DNA from: JANPCX01 sp031431125
GTDB lineage: Bacteria; Pseudomonadota; Gammaproteobacteria; Burkholderiales; Burkholderiaceae_C
Direction of reading: 5' to 3'
DNA: 34,120 nucleotides
Assembly (NCBI GenBank): GCA_031431125.1
Contig: JANPCX010000055.1
Coordinates: 1 to 34,120, forward strand
Part shown: one piece after another, positions 23,483-32,154 of the stretch
Position numbering within the stretch: position 1 is the first letter of the stretch
Layout of the letters: the number at the start of each line of letters is the position of its first letter
Translations under genes and position numbers: made by a program
The notes under the pieces: generated by a model
Seen by the model: only the letters and a program-made list of their open reading frames with translations
The model's database searches: none
What the model was told of the DNA's origin: nothing

Positions 23483-26077
23483 TCAAGACGCGACCGCGTC
23501 GAGCAATTCACTCTCAATTTGCAACTGCGACTTGTTTTGCTGCAAGGCCGAGCCGTCAATCAAGAACGTATCCTCCACACGCTCACCCAAGGTGGAGACT
23601 TTGGCCAGTTGCAAGTTGACGCCATGGCGGGCCAAGACGCGAGCGATGGCATAGAGCAAACCTGAGCGGTCGCTGGCAGACACGGTCAGCAGCCAGCGCT
23701 GCGCACGCTCGTCTGGCCGCAGGCTGACGCGTGGCGTCACCGGGAAAGACTTGACGCGTCGCGACAGGCGGCCTCTGCTGGGTTCAGGCAAGGGGCCTTC
23801 TTGCAGCAAGGTTTGCGCGAGTTGGGTCTCGACCAGGGAAATCAGGTCGCGCGATTGTTGGTCGTGGTGCGGGCCGATGAGCTGGAAGGTATCGAGGGCA
23901 TAACCGGAGCGTGTGGTGTGCACCTTGGCGTCCAGAATGTTGAACTGCGCGCTGTCGAAGTAGCCACAAATGCGCGCGAACAAATCGGCACGGTCGGGTG
24001 AATACACGACCACCTGCAATCCTTCACCGACGGCAGACGGACGGGCGCAGACCACCGGCTTCTGGGTGTCGATGCGACGGAACAAGGCACGCGCGTGCCA
24101 GGCGATGTCGGCAGCTTCATGGCGCGCGAAGTAACTCACGTCCAAGGTCTTCCACAGCGGGCCTTCGGTGTCAGGCAGCATGGAGGCGAGGTTCAAGGCC
24201 TGGCGGGCTTCTTGTTTGCGTGCCTCAATTTCCGCATCAAAGTTGGGCCGTGCTCCTCCGAGTGCGCGCAAGCTGGCGCGGTAAAGGTCTTCCAGCAGCT
24301 TGCCCTTCCAGGCGTTCCACACTTTGGGACTGGTGCCGCGGATATCAGCGACCGTTAGCAGGTACAGCGCGGTGAGCTGGCGTTCTGTTTTGACCAGTCT
24401 GACAAAACCGTCGATGACCTCGCTGTCCGACAAATCTTCCTTCTGTGCAATTCGCGACATGGTGAGGTGGTGCTGCACCAAAAACTCGATCAGTGCCGCA
24501 TCGGTTTTGGGAACTTGGTGGTCGCGGCAAAAGCGGCGTACCTCTAGCGCACCCAAATCGGAGTGGTCGCCGCCACGGCCTTTGGCCACGTCGTGGAAAA
24601 GCGCGGCCACAAAAAGCACGTAAGGAGGATCCCAGCTGGCGGCCAGTTGTGAGCAAAACGGATACTCGTGCGCATGTTCGGCCATGAAGAAGCGCCGCAC
24701 GTTGCGCAGCACCATCAAGATGTGTTGGTCCACCGTGTACACATGGAACAAGTCGTGCTGCATTTGCCCGACGATGCGTCTGAACACCCACAGGTAGCGG
24801 CCCAGCACCGAAGTTTGGTTCATTTGCCGCAGTGCATGGGTTTGGCCTTGCGGGGCTTGCAAAATTTGCATGAAGGTGGCGCGGTTGACAGGGTCGCGGC
24901 GAAATCCGCCGTCCATCAAGTCGCGGGCGTTGTAGAGCGCGCGCAGTGTGCGGGCGGACAAACCTTTCGGCGCACCTTCGGTTTGAAAGGTGAGGAAGGT
25001 TTTGAGGATGGTGTGGGGTTCCCGTTGATAGAGATCGTCACTCACCACCTCGAGCAAACCACCGCGCTCCAAGAAATGCTCGTTGATGGGGCGCATGGGG
25101 GCATCTTGCTGCCCTGTGACGCGCTCTTCAATGTGCTGGATCAAGATTTGGCTGAGCTGCGTCACCGCCTTGGCCGCCCAGTAGTAACGGCGCATCAGTA
25201 CTTCAGACGCTCGCTGGCCTTTGCTGGCGGTGTAGCCAAAACTCTCGGCCACGGCCGTTTGCAGATCGAACACCAATCGATCTTCGCGCCGGCCGGCCAC
25301 GCAATGCAGCCGTGCGCGAATCAATTTGAGCAGGCCTTCATTGCGCTGCAGTTGTTTGACTTCGAAGGTGGTGATCAGCCCTTTGTTGGCCAACTCAGGC
25401 CAGGTTTTGCCGAACCCTGCCGCACGGGCGAGCCACATCACGAGTTGCAAGTCGCGCAGGCCCCCGGGGCTTTCTTTGCAGTTGGGTTCCAGCGAGTAGG
25501 GCGTGTCTTCAAATTTGGTGTGGCGTTGCTGCATTTCCAGCAGTTTGGCGCGCACAAAAGCCTTGGCGTCCATGGCATGGGTGTTGGCGGCGCGGAAGGC
25601 TTTGAAGAGGCGGCGGGAACCGCAAAGAAAACGCGATTCCAGCAGCGCGGTTTGGATGGTGATGTCGCGCTGGCTCATCTGCATGCACTCGGCCAGTGTC
25701 CGCACGCTGGATCCGATCTCCAGCCCGATGTCCCAACAAGCGCTGATGAAGGCCTCCAAAGCGACTTTGGTTTGAGCGCTTTGTTCGTCGTCCTCATGAC
25801 CCAGCGGTGGCAGCATTACCAGCACATCGACGTCCGAGTAGGGAAGGAGTTCGCCCCGGCCATAACCACCCACCGCCAGCAAGGCGGCGCCTTCAGGCAT
25901 GCCTTGCTGGTTCCACAAGGACTGCAGCGCGCCGTCGACATGTTTGGTCAGGTTGCGAATCAAACGGGTTGCGGCGGGCGCGGTGGCCCGCGCTTGCATG
26001 AAGTGGGCAAGCAACTCCGCCTTACCCTGCTGCACCCTTGAGCGCAGCTCTGGGATGCTGGTGGTTGATTCGGGCAT
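23483..26077 (-). CDS. glnD: PII uridylyltransferase / uridylyl-removing enzyme
   Basis: An 864-residue bifunctional nitrogen sensor that uridylylates and de-uridylylates PII proteins in response to glutamine. The nucleotidyltransferase motif GGYGRGELLPYSDVDVL lies at 70-86, with metal-binding Asp82 and Asp84. The HD domain for removal of UMP includes His495-Asp496 in ALFHDVAKGRGGDHS. Two ACT domains occupy the last 180 residues (QVVVYSPDRADLFARICGYF and LLTVSASDRSGLLYAIARVL), where glutamine binds. The ATG at 26077 gives the usual short leader; the open frame runs further upstream into map and is not conserved. It starts 26 bp after the map stop codon, the same gene pair found in many Proteobacteria. 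Confidence 0.97.
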   Translation of the reverse strand: MPESTTSIPELRSRVQQGKAELLAHFMQARATAPAATRLIRNLTKHVDGALQSLWNQQGMPEGAALLAVGGYGRGELLPYSDVDVLVMLPPLGHEDDEQSAQTKVALEAFISACWDIGLEIGSSVRTLAECMQMSQRDITIQTALLESRFLCGSRRLFKAFRAANTHAMDAKAFVRAKLLEMQQRHTKFEDTPYSLEPNCKESPGGLRDLQLVMWLARAAGFGKTWPELANKGLITTFEVKQLQRNEGLLKLIRARLHCVAGRREDRLVFDLQTAVAESFGYTASKGQRASEVLMRRYYWAAKAVTQLSQILIQHIEERVTGQQDAPMRPINEHFLERGGLLEVVSDDLYQREPHTILKTFLTFQTEGAPKGLSARTLRALYNARDLMDGGFRRDPVNRATFMQILQAPQGQTHALRQMNQTSVLGRYLWVFRRIVGQMQHDLFHVYTVDQHILMVLRNVRRFFMAEHAHEYPFCSQLAASWDPPYVLFVAALFHDVAKGRGGDHSDLGALEVRRFCRDHQVPKTDAALIEFLVQHHLTMSRIAQKEDLSDSEVIDGFVRLVKTERQLTALYLLTVADIRGTSPKVWNAWKGKLLEDLYRASLRALGGARPNFDAEIEARKQEARQALNLASMLPDTEGPLWKTLDVSYFARHEAADIAWHARALFRRIDTQKPVVCARPSAVGEGLQVVVYSPDRADLFARICGYFDSAQFNILDAKVHTTRSGYALDTFQLIGPHHDQQSRDLISLVETQLAQTLLQEGPLPEPSRGRLSRRVKSFPVTPRVSLRPDERAQRWLLTVSASDRSGLLYAIARVLARHGVNLQLAKVSTLGERVEDTFLIDGSALQQNKSQLQIESELLDAVAS

Positions 26078-26103
26078 GCCTTGGGAGTGCTGGGTGCGCA
26101 AAC

Positions 26104-26922
26104 TCAGCCGCTGACAAAACTCGGCGGGGGCGGGCTGCCCGCTGACAGGGTCAGCACCTCGTACCCCGTCTCGGTCACGAGCACCGTGTGTTCCCACTGG
26201 GCCGACAAGGAACGGTCTTTGGTGACGATGGTCCAGCCGTCGTACTTGCCGCCCTTGCGGTCTTCTTTGATGTCGCGTTTGCCGAGGTTGATCATGGGTT
26301 CAATGGTGAAAATCATGCCCGGCAGCATTTTTTCCAAGGTGCCAGGGCGGCCATAGTGCAGCACCTGGGGTTCTTCATGGAACCTGGCGCCCACACCGTG
26401 CCCGCAAAACTCGCGCACCACGGAGTAGCCTTGGTTCTCGGCAAAGGTTTGAATGGCGTGGCCGATGTCGCCGAAATGACCACCGGGTTTGACCTTGACG
26501 ATGCCGCGCCACATCGCCTCAAAAGTGACGGCGCACAGGCGTTTGGAGGCGATAGAGCCTTCACCGACGACAAACATGCGGCTGTTGTCGCCATGCCAGC
26601 CATCCTTGATCACGGTGACGTCAATGTTCACGATGTCGCCATTTTTGAGCACACGTTCATTGGGAATGCCGTGGCAGACCTCGTCGTTGACCGAGGTGCA
26701 CAAGGAAGCCGGGTAGGGCGGGTAACCGCTGGGCTGGTAGTTCAGCGTGGCGGGAATGCCCTTTTGCACGTTGACCATGTAGTCGTGCGCCAGCTTGTCA
26801 ATCTCGCCCGTGGTGACGCCCGGCTTCACATAGGGGGTGAGCATGTCCAGCACTTCCGAGCCCAGGCGGCCCGCTACGCGCATGCCTTCAATGGCGGCGG
26901 CGTCTTTGATGATGATCGTCAT
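26104..26922 (-). CDS. map: Methionine aminopeptidase, type I
   Basis: A 272-residue metalloenzyme that removes the initiator methionine from new proteins. All five metal ligands are present: Asp101 in NIDVTV, Asp112 in HGDNSRMF, His175 in FCGHGVGARFHEEP, Glu208 in FTIEPMI and Glu244 in AQWEHTVLV. His84 (EVCHGIP) is the usual substrate-contact histidine. The start at 26922 (MTIIIKD) has GAGG close upstream; an ATG three codons earlier (26931) has AAGAG and is also possible. A 10-bp inverted repeat sits just before the start. It heads the leftward run with glnD and mnmH and is divergent from purL. Confidence 0.96.
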   Translation of the reverse strand: MTIIIKDAAAIEGMRVAGRLGSEVLDMLTPYVKPGVTTGEIDKLAHDYMVNVQKGIPATLNYQPSGYPPYPASLCTSVNDEVCHGIPNERVLKNGDIVNIDVTVIKDGWHGDNSRMFVVGEGSIASKRLCAVTFEAMWRGIVKVKPGGHFGDIGHAIQTFAENQGYSVVREFCGHGVGARFHEEPQVLHYGRPGTLEKMLPGMIFTIEPMINLGKRDIKEDRKGGKYDGWTIVTKDRSLSAQWEHTVLVTETGYEVLTLSAGSPPPPSFVSG

Positions 26923-26937
26923 GCGCCTCATTATCTC

Positions 26938-26973
26938 TTGAGAAAACGCTGGGCCGCTCCCAAGTTTTCTCAA
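26938..26973 (-). promoter_or_regulatory. Inverted repeat in the map leader
   Basis: TTGAGAAAAC (26938-26947) and GTTTTCTCAA (26964-26973) are a perfect 10-bp inverted repeat with a 16-bp spacer, extended inside by TGGG and CCCA. It ends 15 nt before the map ATG and has no T tract, so it is not a terminator. It may be a protein-binding operator or an RNA stem that affects map translation. Confidence 0.45.
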
Positions 26974-27054
26974 CCCCAAGGGCCACGAAGAGGCCCTTCC
27001 AGGTCCCCGGGGAGCTGGCGCGAAGCGACAGGCCTGGGGGCTCTCATCACACCG

Positions 27055-27072
27055 CTAAAATCACCGGTTCTG
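27055..27072 (+). promoter_or_regulatory. Candidate -10 region for purL
   Basis: CTAAAATCACCGGTTCTG has the same form as the block before aroC. It lies 49 nt before the likely GTG start. No convincing -35 is seen. Confidence 0.4.
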
Positions 27073-27121
27073 CCCGGGCCTGCCCCGGTGGCCCGCTTTG
27101 CCCCAGCCTTTGAGCCCCCAC

Positions 27122-30100
27122 GTGACCCCAACCACTCCCCAGCTGCTTCACTTCGAGGGCGGCAATGCGCTGTCTGTTTTTCGGGCCCAGGCCCTGCTGC
27201 CGCGTTTGCAAGCCGTGGCACCGCGTATCACTGCGGTGCATGGGCGTTTTGTGCACTGGGCGGCGTTGGAGCAGCCTCTGTCGGCTGCGGCACGCGACAG
27301 CCTGGAAGCCCTGCTGCGGTATGGCCCGGCTTACCAAGGACCCAGCAGCGGGACTGTGATGGTGGTCGCGCCACGTTTGGGCACGGTGTCACCCTGGGCC
27401 TCCAAAGCCACCGACATAACCCACAACTGCGGCTTGCAGATCAAACGTGTGGAGCGCGTCACGGAGTTTGTATTGACGCTGAAGAGCGGTTTACTGGGGG
27501 GCAGCAAAGCGCTGACCCCTGACGAGCTGATGGCGGTGTCTGCCCTGCTCCACGACCGCATGACAGAAAGCGTGCTGCTCAGCCGCGAAGACGCTCGGCA
27601 TTTGTTTGACGAACAACCCGCGCAGCCCCTCCAGCATGTGGATGTGCTCGGTGCCGGACGTAGCGCTTTGGAAGCTGCCAACCGTGAATTCGGTTTGGCC
27701 TTGAGCGAGGACGAGATCGACTACCTGGTGACCTCTTTCCAAGGCCTCAAGCGCAACCCCAGCGACGTCGAGCTGATGATGTTTGCCCAGGCCAACAGCG
27801 AACACTGCCGCCACAAGATTTTTAATGCCGACTTCACCATCGACGGTGTGCGCCAGGACAAGTCCATGTTCGGCATGATCCGCAACACCCACCAGCTCGC
27901 GCCACAACACACCATCATTGCCTACAGCGATAACTCGTCGGTGATGGAAGGGCTGGAGATCGAACGCTGGTTGCCGCAAGGGTTCACCAACGCACCTCAG
28001 TACGGTGCCCGCAAAGAGCTGGCCCATGTGCTGATGAAAGTGGAAACCCACAACCACCCCACGGCCATCTCACCCTTCCCGGGTGCGTCCACAGGCGCAG
28101 GCGGTGAAATTCGTGATGAAGGTGCCACTGGCCGAGGATCCAAGCCCAAGGCTGGCCTGACGGGTTTTACCGTGTCCAACCTGCACTTGCCAGGCACGAA
28201 TGAACCGTGGGAACAAACGCCCTATGGCCGACCCAGCCACATCGCCAGTCCCTTGCAGATCATGGTGGAGGGCCCGCTGGGCGGGGCCGCTTTCAACAAC
28301 GAGTTTGGCCGGCCCAATCTGGGCGGCTATTTCCGTGTGTATGAACAGGAGGTGGGCGAGGGCGCACAACAACAACGCCGTGGTTACCACAAGCCCATCA
28401 TGATCGCGGGTGGTTTGGGCAGCATCAATGCCAGCCAAACCAAAAAGGTGGAATTCCCGGCTGGCACCTTGCTCATTCAGTTGGGTGGCCCCGGCATGCG
28501 CATCGGCATGGGCGGCAGTGCGGCCAGCTCCATGGCTGCGGGCGTGAATGCCGCTGAACTTGATTTTGATTCGGTGCAGCGCGGCAACCCCGAGATTGAA
28601 CGCCGCGCCCAGGAAGTCATCAACCATTGCTGGGCCTTGGGCGAGAAAAACCCCATCCTGGCGATTCATGACGTGGGCGCGGGCGGCATCTCCAATGCTT
28701 TCCCTGAGTTGGTCGATGGCGCAGGCCGCGGTGCGCGATTTGATTTGCGCAGCGTGCCGCTGGAAGAAAGCGGCATGGCACCGAAAGAAATCTGGTGCAA
28801 CGAAAGCCAGGAACGTTATGTGATGGCGGTGTCGGCCGACCTGCTGCCACTGTTCAAGGCCATGTGCGAGCGCGAGCGTTGCCCGTTTGCCATCGTGGGT
28901 GTGGCGACCGAGGCCAAAGACCTGGTGCTGGAAGATGGCCCGGGCGGCGAGCACGTGATCGACATGCCCATGGACGTGCTGCTGGGCAAACCGCCCAAGA
29001 TGCACCGCGAGGTGCAGCGCCTGCCCATCACTTTGCCTGCCTTGAACTTGAGCGATGTGTTGCTGGAAAAAGTCGCTTTCGACGTGCTGCGCCACCCTAC
29101 GGTCGCCAGCAAACGTTTTCTCGTCACCATCGGTGACCGCACCGTGGGCGGTCTGAACCACCGTGACCAAATGGTCGGCCCCTGGCAAGTGCCGGTAGCC
29201 GACTGCGCCGTGACCTTGGCCGACTACAGCGGTTTTGCCGGTGAAGCCATGGCCATGGGTGAACGCACACCGCTGGCCGCACTCAATGCACCCGCCTCAG
29301 GCCGCATGGCGGTTTCGGAGGCCATCACCAATTTGCTCGCTGCCCCCATCGAACTGCCACGCGTCAAACTCAGCTGCAACTGGATGGCCGCCTGCGGTGA
29401 GCCCGGCGAAGATGCGGCGCTGTACGACACCGTCAAAGCCGTTGGCATGGACCTGTGCCCTGCGCTTGGCATCAGTGTGCCGGTGGGCAAAGACAGCTTG
29501 TCCATGCGCACCCGCTGGTCCGAGCAAGGCCAAGACAAACAAGTCACCTCGCCGGTGAGTTTGATCGTCACGGCCTTTGCCACCTTGGCCGACGTGCGGT
29601 CCACACTCACGCCGCAATTGCAAACCGGCGATACCACCCTGGTGTTGATAGATTTGGGACAAGGCAAAAAGCGCATGGGCGGCTCCATGCTGGCCCAGGT
29701 GTTGAACCAGTTCGGTGATGAAGTGCCCGATGTGGACGACCCTGCCCAGCTCAAAGCCCTGGTCGCTGCCATCAACCAACTGCGTGGCCAAGGCCGCCTC
29801 TTGGCCTACCACGACCGCAGCGATGGCGGCCTGTGGGCCACCGTCTGCGAAATGGCGTTTGCGGGCCATGTGGGTGTGAGCATGAATGTGGACATGCTGG
29901 TGACCGAGGGCGACGGCATCACGGACAGCCGTGCCGAGTACGGCGATTCCAAAAACTGGGCAACCCAGGTCGGTGCCCGCCGTAACGAACTCACGCTGCA
30001 GGCCCTCTTCAACGAAGAAATTGGCGTCGTGGTGCAAGTGCCCACCGACGTGCGCAACGAGGTGATGCAAACCTTGCGCGAATTTGGTTTGTCACAGCAC

Positions 30101-31117
30101 AGCCACTTCATCGGCAAGACCAACGAGAGCGGCAAGCTAGAAGTGTGGCGTGACGCCAAGGCTGTGTTCAGCGCCAGCCTGCGCGACTTGCACCAGGCTT
30201 GGGACGACGTGTCGTGGCGCATCAGCCAGTTGCGTGACAACCCCGCCTGCGCCGATGCCGAACACGCGGCGGTGGGCCAGCCTGAAGACCCCGGTTTGCA
30301 TCTGCACCTGAGTTTCGATCCCGCCGAGAAGCAGTCCCCGGCGTTGCTGCTCAAGCGCCCCGCCATGGCTATCTTGCGTGAGCAAGGCGTGAACAGCCAT
30401 GTCGAGATGAGTTACGTCATGGCGCAGGCCGGTTTCGATACCTTTGACGTGCACATGAGCGACTTGCAAGCGGGCAGGGCGCGTTTGGACCAATTCCAAG
30501 CCTTTGTGGCTTGTGGCGGTTTCAGTTACGGCGACACCTTGGGCGCGGGCGAAGGCTGGGCTCGATCCATCCTGTTCAACCCGAAACTGGCCGAACAGTT
30601 CGCCACCTTCTTCAACCGCCCCGATGTGCTCGCCCTGGGCGTGTGCAATGGCTGCCAAATGATGGCCGCCCTGGCGCCGATGATTCCTGGCGCGCAGGCC
30701 TGGCCGCAATTCACGCGCAACAAGAGCGAGCAGTTCGAGGCGCGTTTGAGTTTGGTCGAGGTGCTAGAGAGCCCCTCCGCCTTCTTCACTGGCATGGCTG
30801 GCAGCCGCCTGCCCATTGCCGTGGCCCACGGCGAAGGTTTTGCCGACTTCTCGCAACGCGGCGATGCGAAGGCAGTGAAGCGTGCGATGCGTTTCGTCGA
30901 CCACCACGGCAAGGCCACCGAAGCGTATCCGCTCAACCCCAATGGCAGCCCTGAAGGTTTGACCTCCGTCACCACGGCAGACGGTCGCTTCACGGCCCTC
31001 ATGCCCCACCCCGAGCGCGTATTCCGCAACGTGCTGATGAGCTGGACGAGTGGAGACAAGAGCGACCACAGTCCGTGGATGCGCATGTTCATCAACGCGC
31101 GGCGGTTTTTGGGGTGA
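27122..31117 (+). CDS. purL: Phosphoribosylformylglycinamidine synthase, long form
   Basis: A 1331-residue single-chain enzyme that converts FGAR to FGAM with ATP and glutamine, the fourth step of purine synthesis. The central synthetase domain includes ANSEHCRHK, VETHNHPTAISPFPGASTG and DVGAGGISNAFPELV. The C-terminal glutaminase domain has the catalytic Cys1175 in VCNGCQMM and the His1296 and Glu1298 pair in MPHPERVF. The length is typical of proteobacterial large-type PurL, which needs no separate PurQ or PurS. The GTG at 27122 was chosen because FEGGNALSVF, the usual N-terminal motif, follows after ten residues. An in-frame TTG at 27098 is possible. The next gene overlaps the stop codon. 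Confidence 0.97.
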   Translation: MTPTTPQLLHFEGGNALSVFRAQALLPRLQAVAPRITAVHGRFVHWAALEQPLSAAARDSLEALLRYGPAYQGPSSGTVMVVAPRLGTVSPWASKATDITHNCGLQIKRVERVTEFVLTLKSGLLGGSKALTPDELMAVSALLHDRMTESVLLSREDARHLFDEQPAQPLQHVDVLGAGRSALEAANREFGLALSEDEIDYLVTSFQGLKRNPSDVELMMFAQANSEHCRHKIFNADFTIDGVRQDKSMFGMIRNTHQLAPQHTIIAYSDNSSVMEGLEIERWLPQGFTNAPQYGARKELAHVLMKVETHNHPTAISPFPGASTGAGGEIRDEGATGRGSKPKAGLTGFTVSNLHLPGTNEPWEQTPYGRPSHIASPLQIMVEGPLGGAAFNNEFGRPNLGGYFRVYEQEVGEGAQQQRRGYHKPIMIAGGLGSINASQTKKVEFPAGTLLIQLGGPGMRIGMGGSAASSMAAGVNAAELDFDSVQRGNPEIERRAQEVINHCWALGEKNPILAIHDVGAGGISNAFPELVDGAGRGARFDLRSVPLEESGMAPKEIWCNESQERYVMAVSADLLPLFKAMCERERCPFAIVGVATEAKDLVLEDGPGGEHVIDMPMDVLLGKPPKMHREVQRLPITLPALNLSDVLLEKVAFDVLRHPTVASKRFLVTIGDRTVGGLNHRDQMVGPWQVPVADCAVTLADYSGFAGEAMAMGERTPLAALNAPASGRMAVSEAITNLLAAPIELPRVKLSCNWMAACGEPGEDAALYDTVKAVGMDLCPALGISVPVGKDSLSMRTRWSEQGQDKQVTSPVSLIVTAFATLADVRSTLTPQLQTGDTTLVLIDLGQGKKRMGGSMLAQVLNQFGDEVPDVDDPAQLKALVAAINQLRGQGRLLAYHDRSDGGLWATVCEMAFAGHVGVSMNVDMLVTEGDGITDSRAEYGDSKNWATQVGARRNELTLQALFNEEIGVVVQVPTDVRNEVMQTLREFGLSQHSHFIGKTNESGKLEVWRDAKAVFSASLRDLHQAWDDVSWRISQLRDNPACADAEHAAVGQPEDPGLHLHLSFDPAEKQSPALLLKRPAMAILREQGVNSHVEMSYVMAQAGFDTFDVHMSDLQAGRARLDQFQAFVACGGFSYGDTLGAGEGWARSILFNPKLAEQFATFFNRPDVLALGVCNGCQMMAALAPMIPGAQAWPQFTRNKSEQFEARLSLVEVLESPSAFFTGMAGSRLPIAVAHGEGFADFSQRGDAKAVKRAMRFVDHHGKATEAYPLNPNGSPEGLTSVTTADGRFTALMPHPERVFRNVLMSWTSGDKSDHSPWMRMFINARRFLG

Positions 31118-31875
31118 GTGGATTGGCGCATGGCTCCCAGACCGAGCGTTTCCCGCGTCTGGACGCCCTACGCGGCCTGGCCGTGTTGTGGATGGTGGTC
31201 TTCCATTTTTGCTATGACCTGAGCCACTTTCGTTTCATCCATCAAAATTTTTACACAGACCCTTTCTGGACAACGCAGCGTACCGTCATCGTCAGCTTGT
31301 TTTTGTTTTGTGCGGGCTTGGGGCAAGCAGTGGCGCAAGCGCAAGGTCACAGCTGGGCGCGGTTTTGGAAACGCTGGTCTCAGGTGGCAGCTTGCGCGGT
31401 ATTGGTGAGCGCGGGATCCTGGTTGGTTTTCGGGCCACGTTTCATCAGCTTTGGTGTGCTGCATGGGGTGGCTGTCATGCTGCTGTTGCAGCGCCTGCTT
31501 GCGCATGGGTGGCCCGGCTTGGCTCAGGGCAAGGCTTTGTGGATATTGTTTGTGGCGGGTGCCTTGTGCATCTTGTTGCCTTGGTGGTGGCAACACCCGA
31601 TTTTTGATACACGCTGGACCAGCTGGTTGGGTTTTGCCACCGGCAAACCCGCCACCGAAGACTATGTGCCGGTGCTGCCATGGCTGGGTGTGCTGCTTTG
31701 GGGTTTCATGGCGGGGGCTTGGGTTTTGCAAAGCCGCGCTGCGTTGCTACAAGGCGCCTTGCCGGCAGCGCTTGAACCGCTTGCAACCCTGGGGCGCTAC
31801 AGCTTGAGCATTTACATGCTGCACCAGCCGATTTTGTTTGGGCTTTTGATGGCCGTCGTCTGGTGGTTACGCTGA
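31114..31875 (+). CDS. DUF1624 multi-pass membrane protein
   Basis: A 253-residue integral membrane protein with about seven hydrophobic segments. The opening RFPRLDALRGLAVLWMVVFH is diagnostic for DUF1624, a family related to heparan-alpha-glucosaminide N-acetyltransferase and the YeiB/OafA-type acyltransferases. The C-terminal GRYSLSIYMLHQPILFG is the usual closing motif. It may move an acyl group across the membrane, but the substrate is unknown. The GTG at 31114 overlaps the purL stop (GTGA), suggesting coupled translation. A TTG at 31123 is an alternative. Confidence 0.85.
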   Translation: MSGLAHGSQTERFPRLDALRGLAVLWMVVFHFCYDLSHFRFIHQNFYTDPFWTTQRTVIVSLFLFCAGLGQAVAQAQGHSWARFWKRWSQVAACAVLVSAGSWLVFGPRFISFGVLHGVAVMLLLQRLLAHGWPGLAQGKALWILFVAGALCILLPWWWQHPIFDTRWTSWLGFATGKPATEDYVPVLPWLGVLLWGFMAGAWVLQSRAALLQGALPAALEPLATLGRYSLSIYMLHQPILFGLLMAVVWWLR

Positions 31876-31916
31876 GTCAACCCGTTCCCGCAACACCCCT
31901 GAACTAAGATTCTCCA

Positions 31917-32152
31917 TCCTAGAAACGGCAATTGACCGCTCCCTTCCACTGGAAACACTTGATGAATATTGAGATTTCTGTCCATGAAGCCCATCACCTC
32001 TTAGGTGAAAACGCTACACACCCGATTGAGCCGTGCTTCGGGGTGCTGGCGGCGTTGCTCCTCGTTGCGGGCATGAGCCCGCCGCCTCGTCACGCCTTGC
32101 CAACATCCCGAATCACAGCCCACTCGGTCGCGTCCAACTGCCGCTTCTAGGA
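31917..32152 (-). mobile_element. MITE-like element, copy 2 of the 112-bp hairpin family
   Basis: A 236-bp element with 23-bp terminal inverted repeats at 31917-31939 and 32130-32152, matching at 19 of 23 positions. They contain CCTAGAARCGGCARTTG. Read on the minus strand, the terminal repeat is followed at once by the 112-bp palindromic core (32130-32019), tip GCGGGC-TCAT-GCCCGC, then about 80 bp of unique spacer and the other end. Layout is the same as copy 1 but the end sequences are unrelated. No transposase is encoded and no target duplication is evident. The right end is 2 bp from the rlmB ATG. The rest of 31876-31916 shows only TAAGAT, a weak -10 candidate. Confidence 0.82.
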
Positions 32153-32154
32153 TC

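Noticed and set aside
21824..23665. 613-codon plus-strand frame opposite the hydrolase and mnmH
   Set aside because: Antisense shadow that spans two genes with known catalytic residues on the other strand; composition is not protein-like.
24668..26041. 457-codon plus-strand frame opposite glnD
   Set aside because: Shadow of a well-supported gene; no start signal or recognisable domain.
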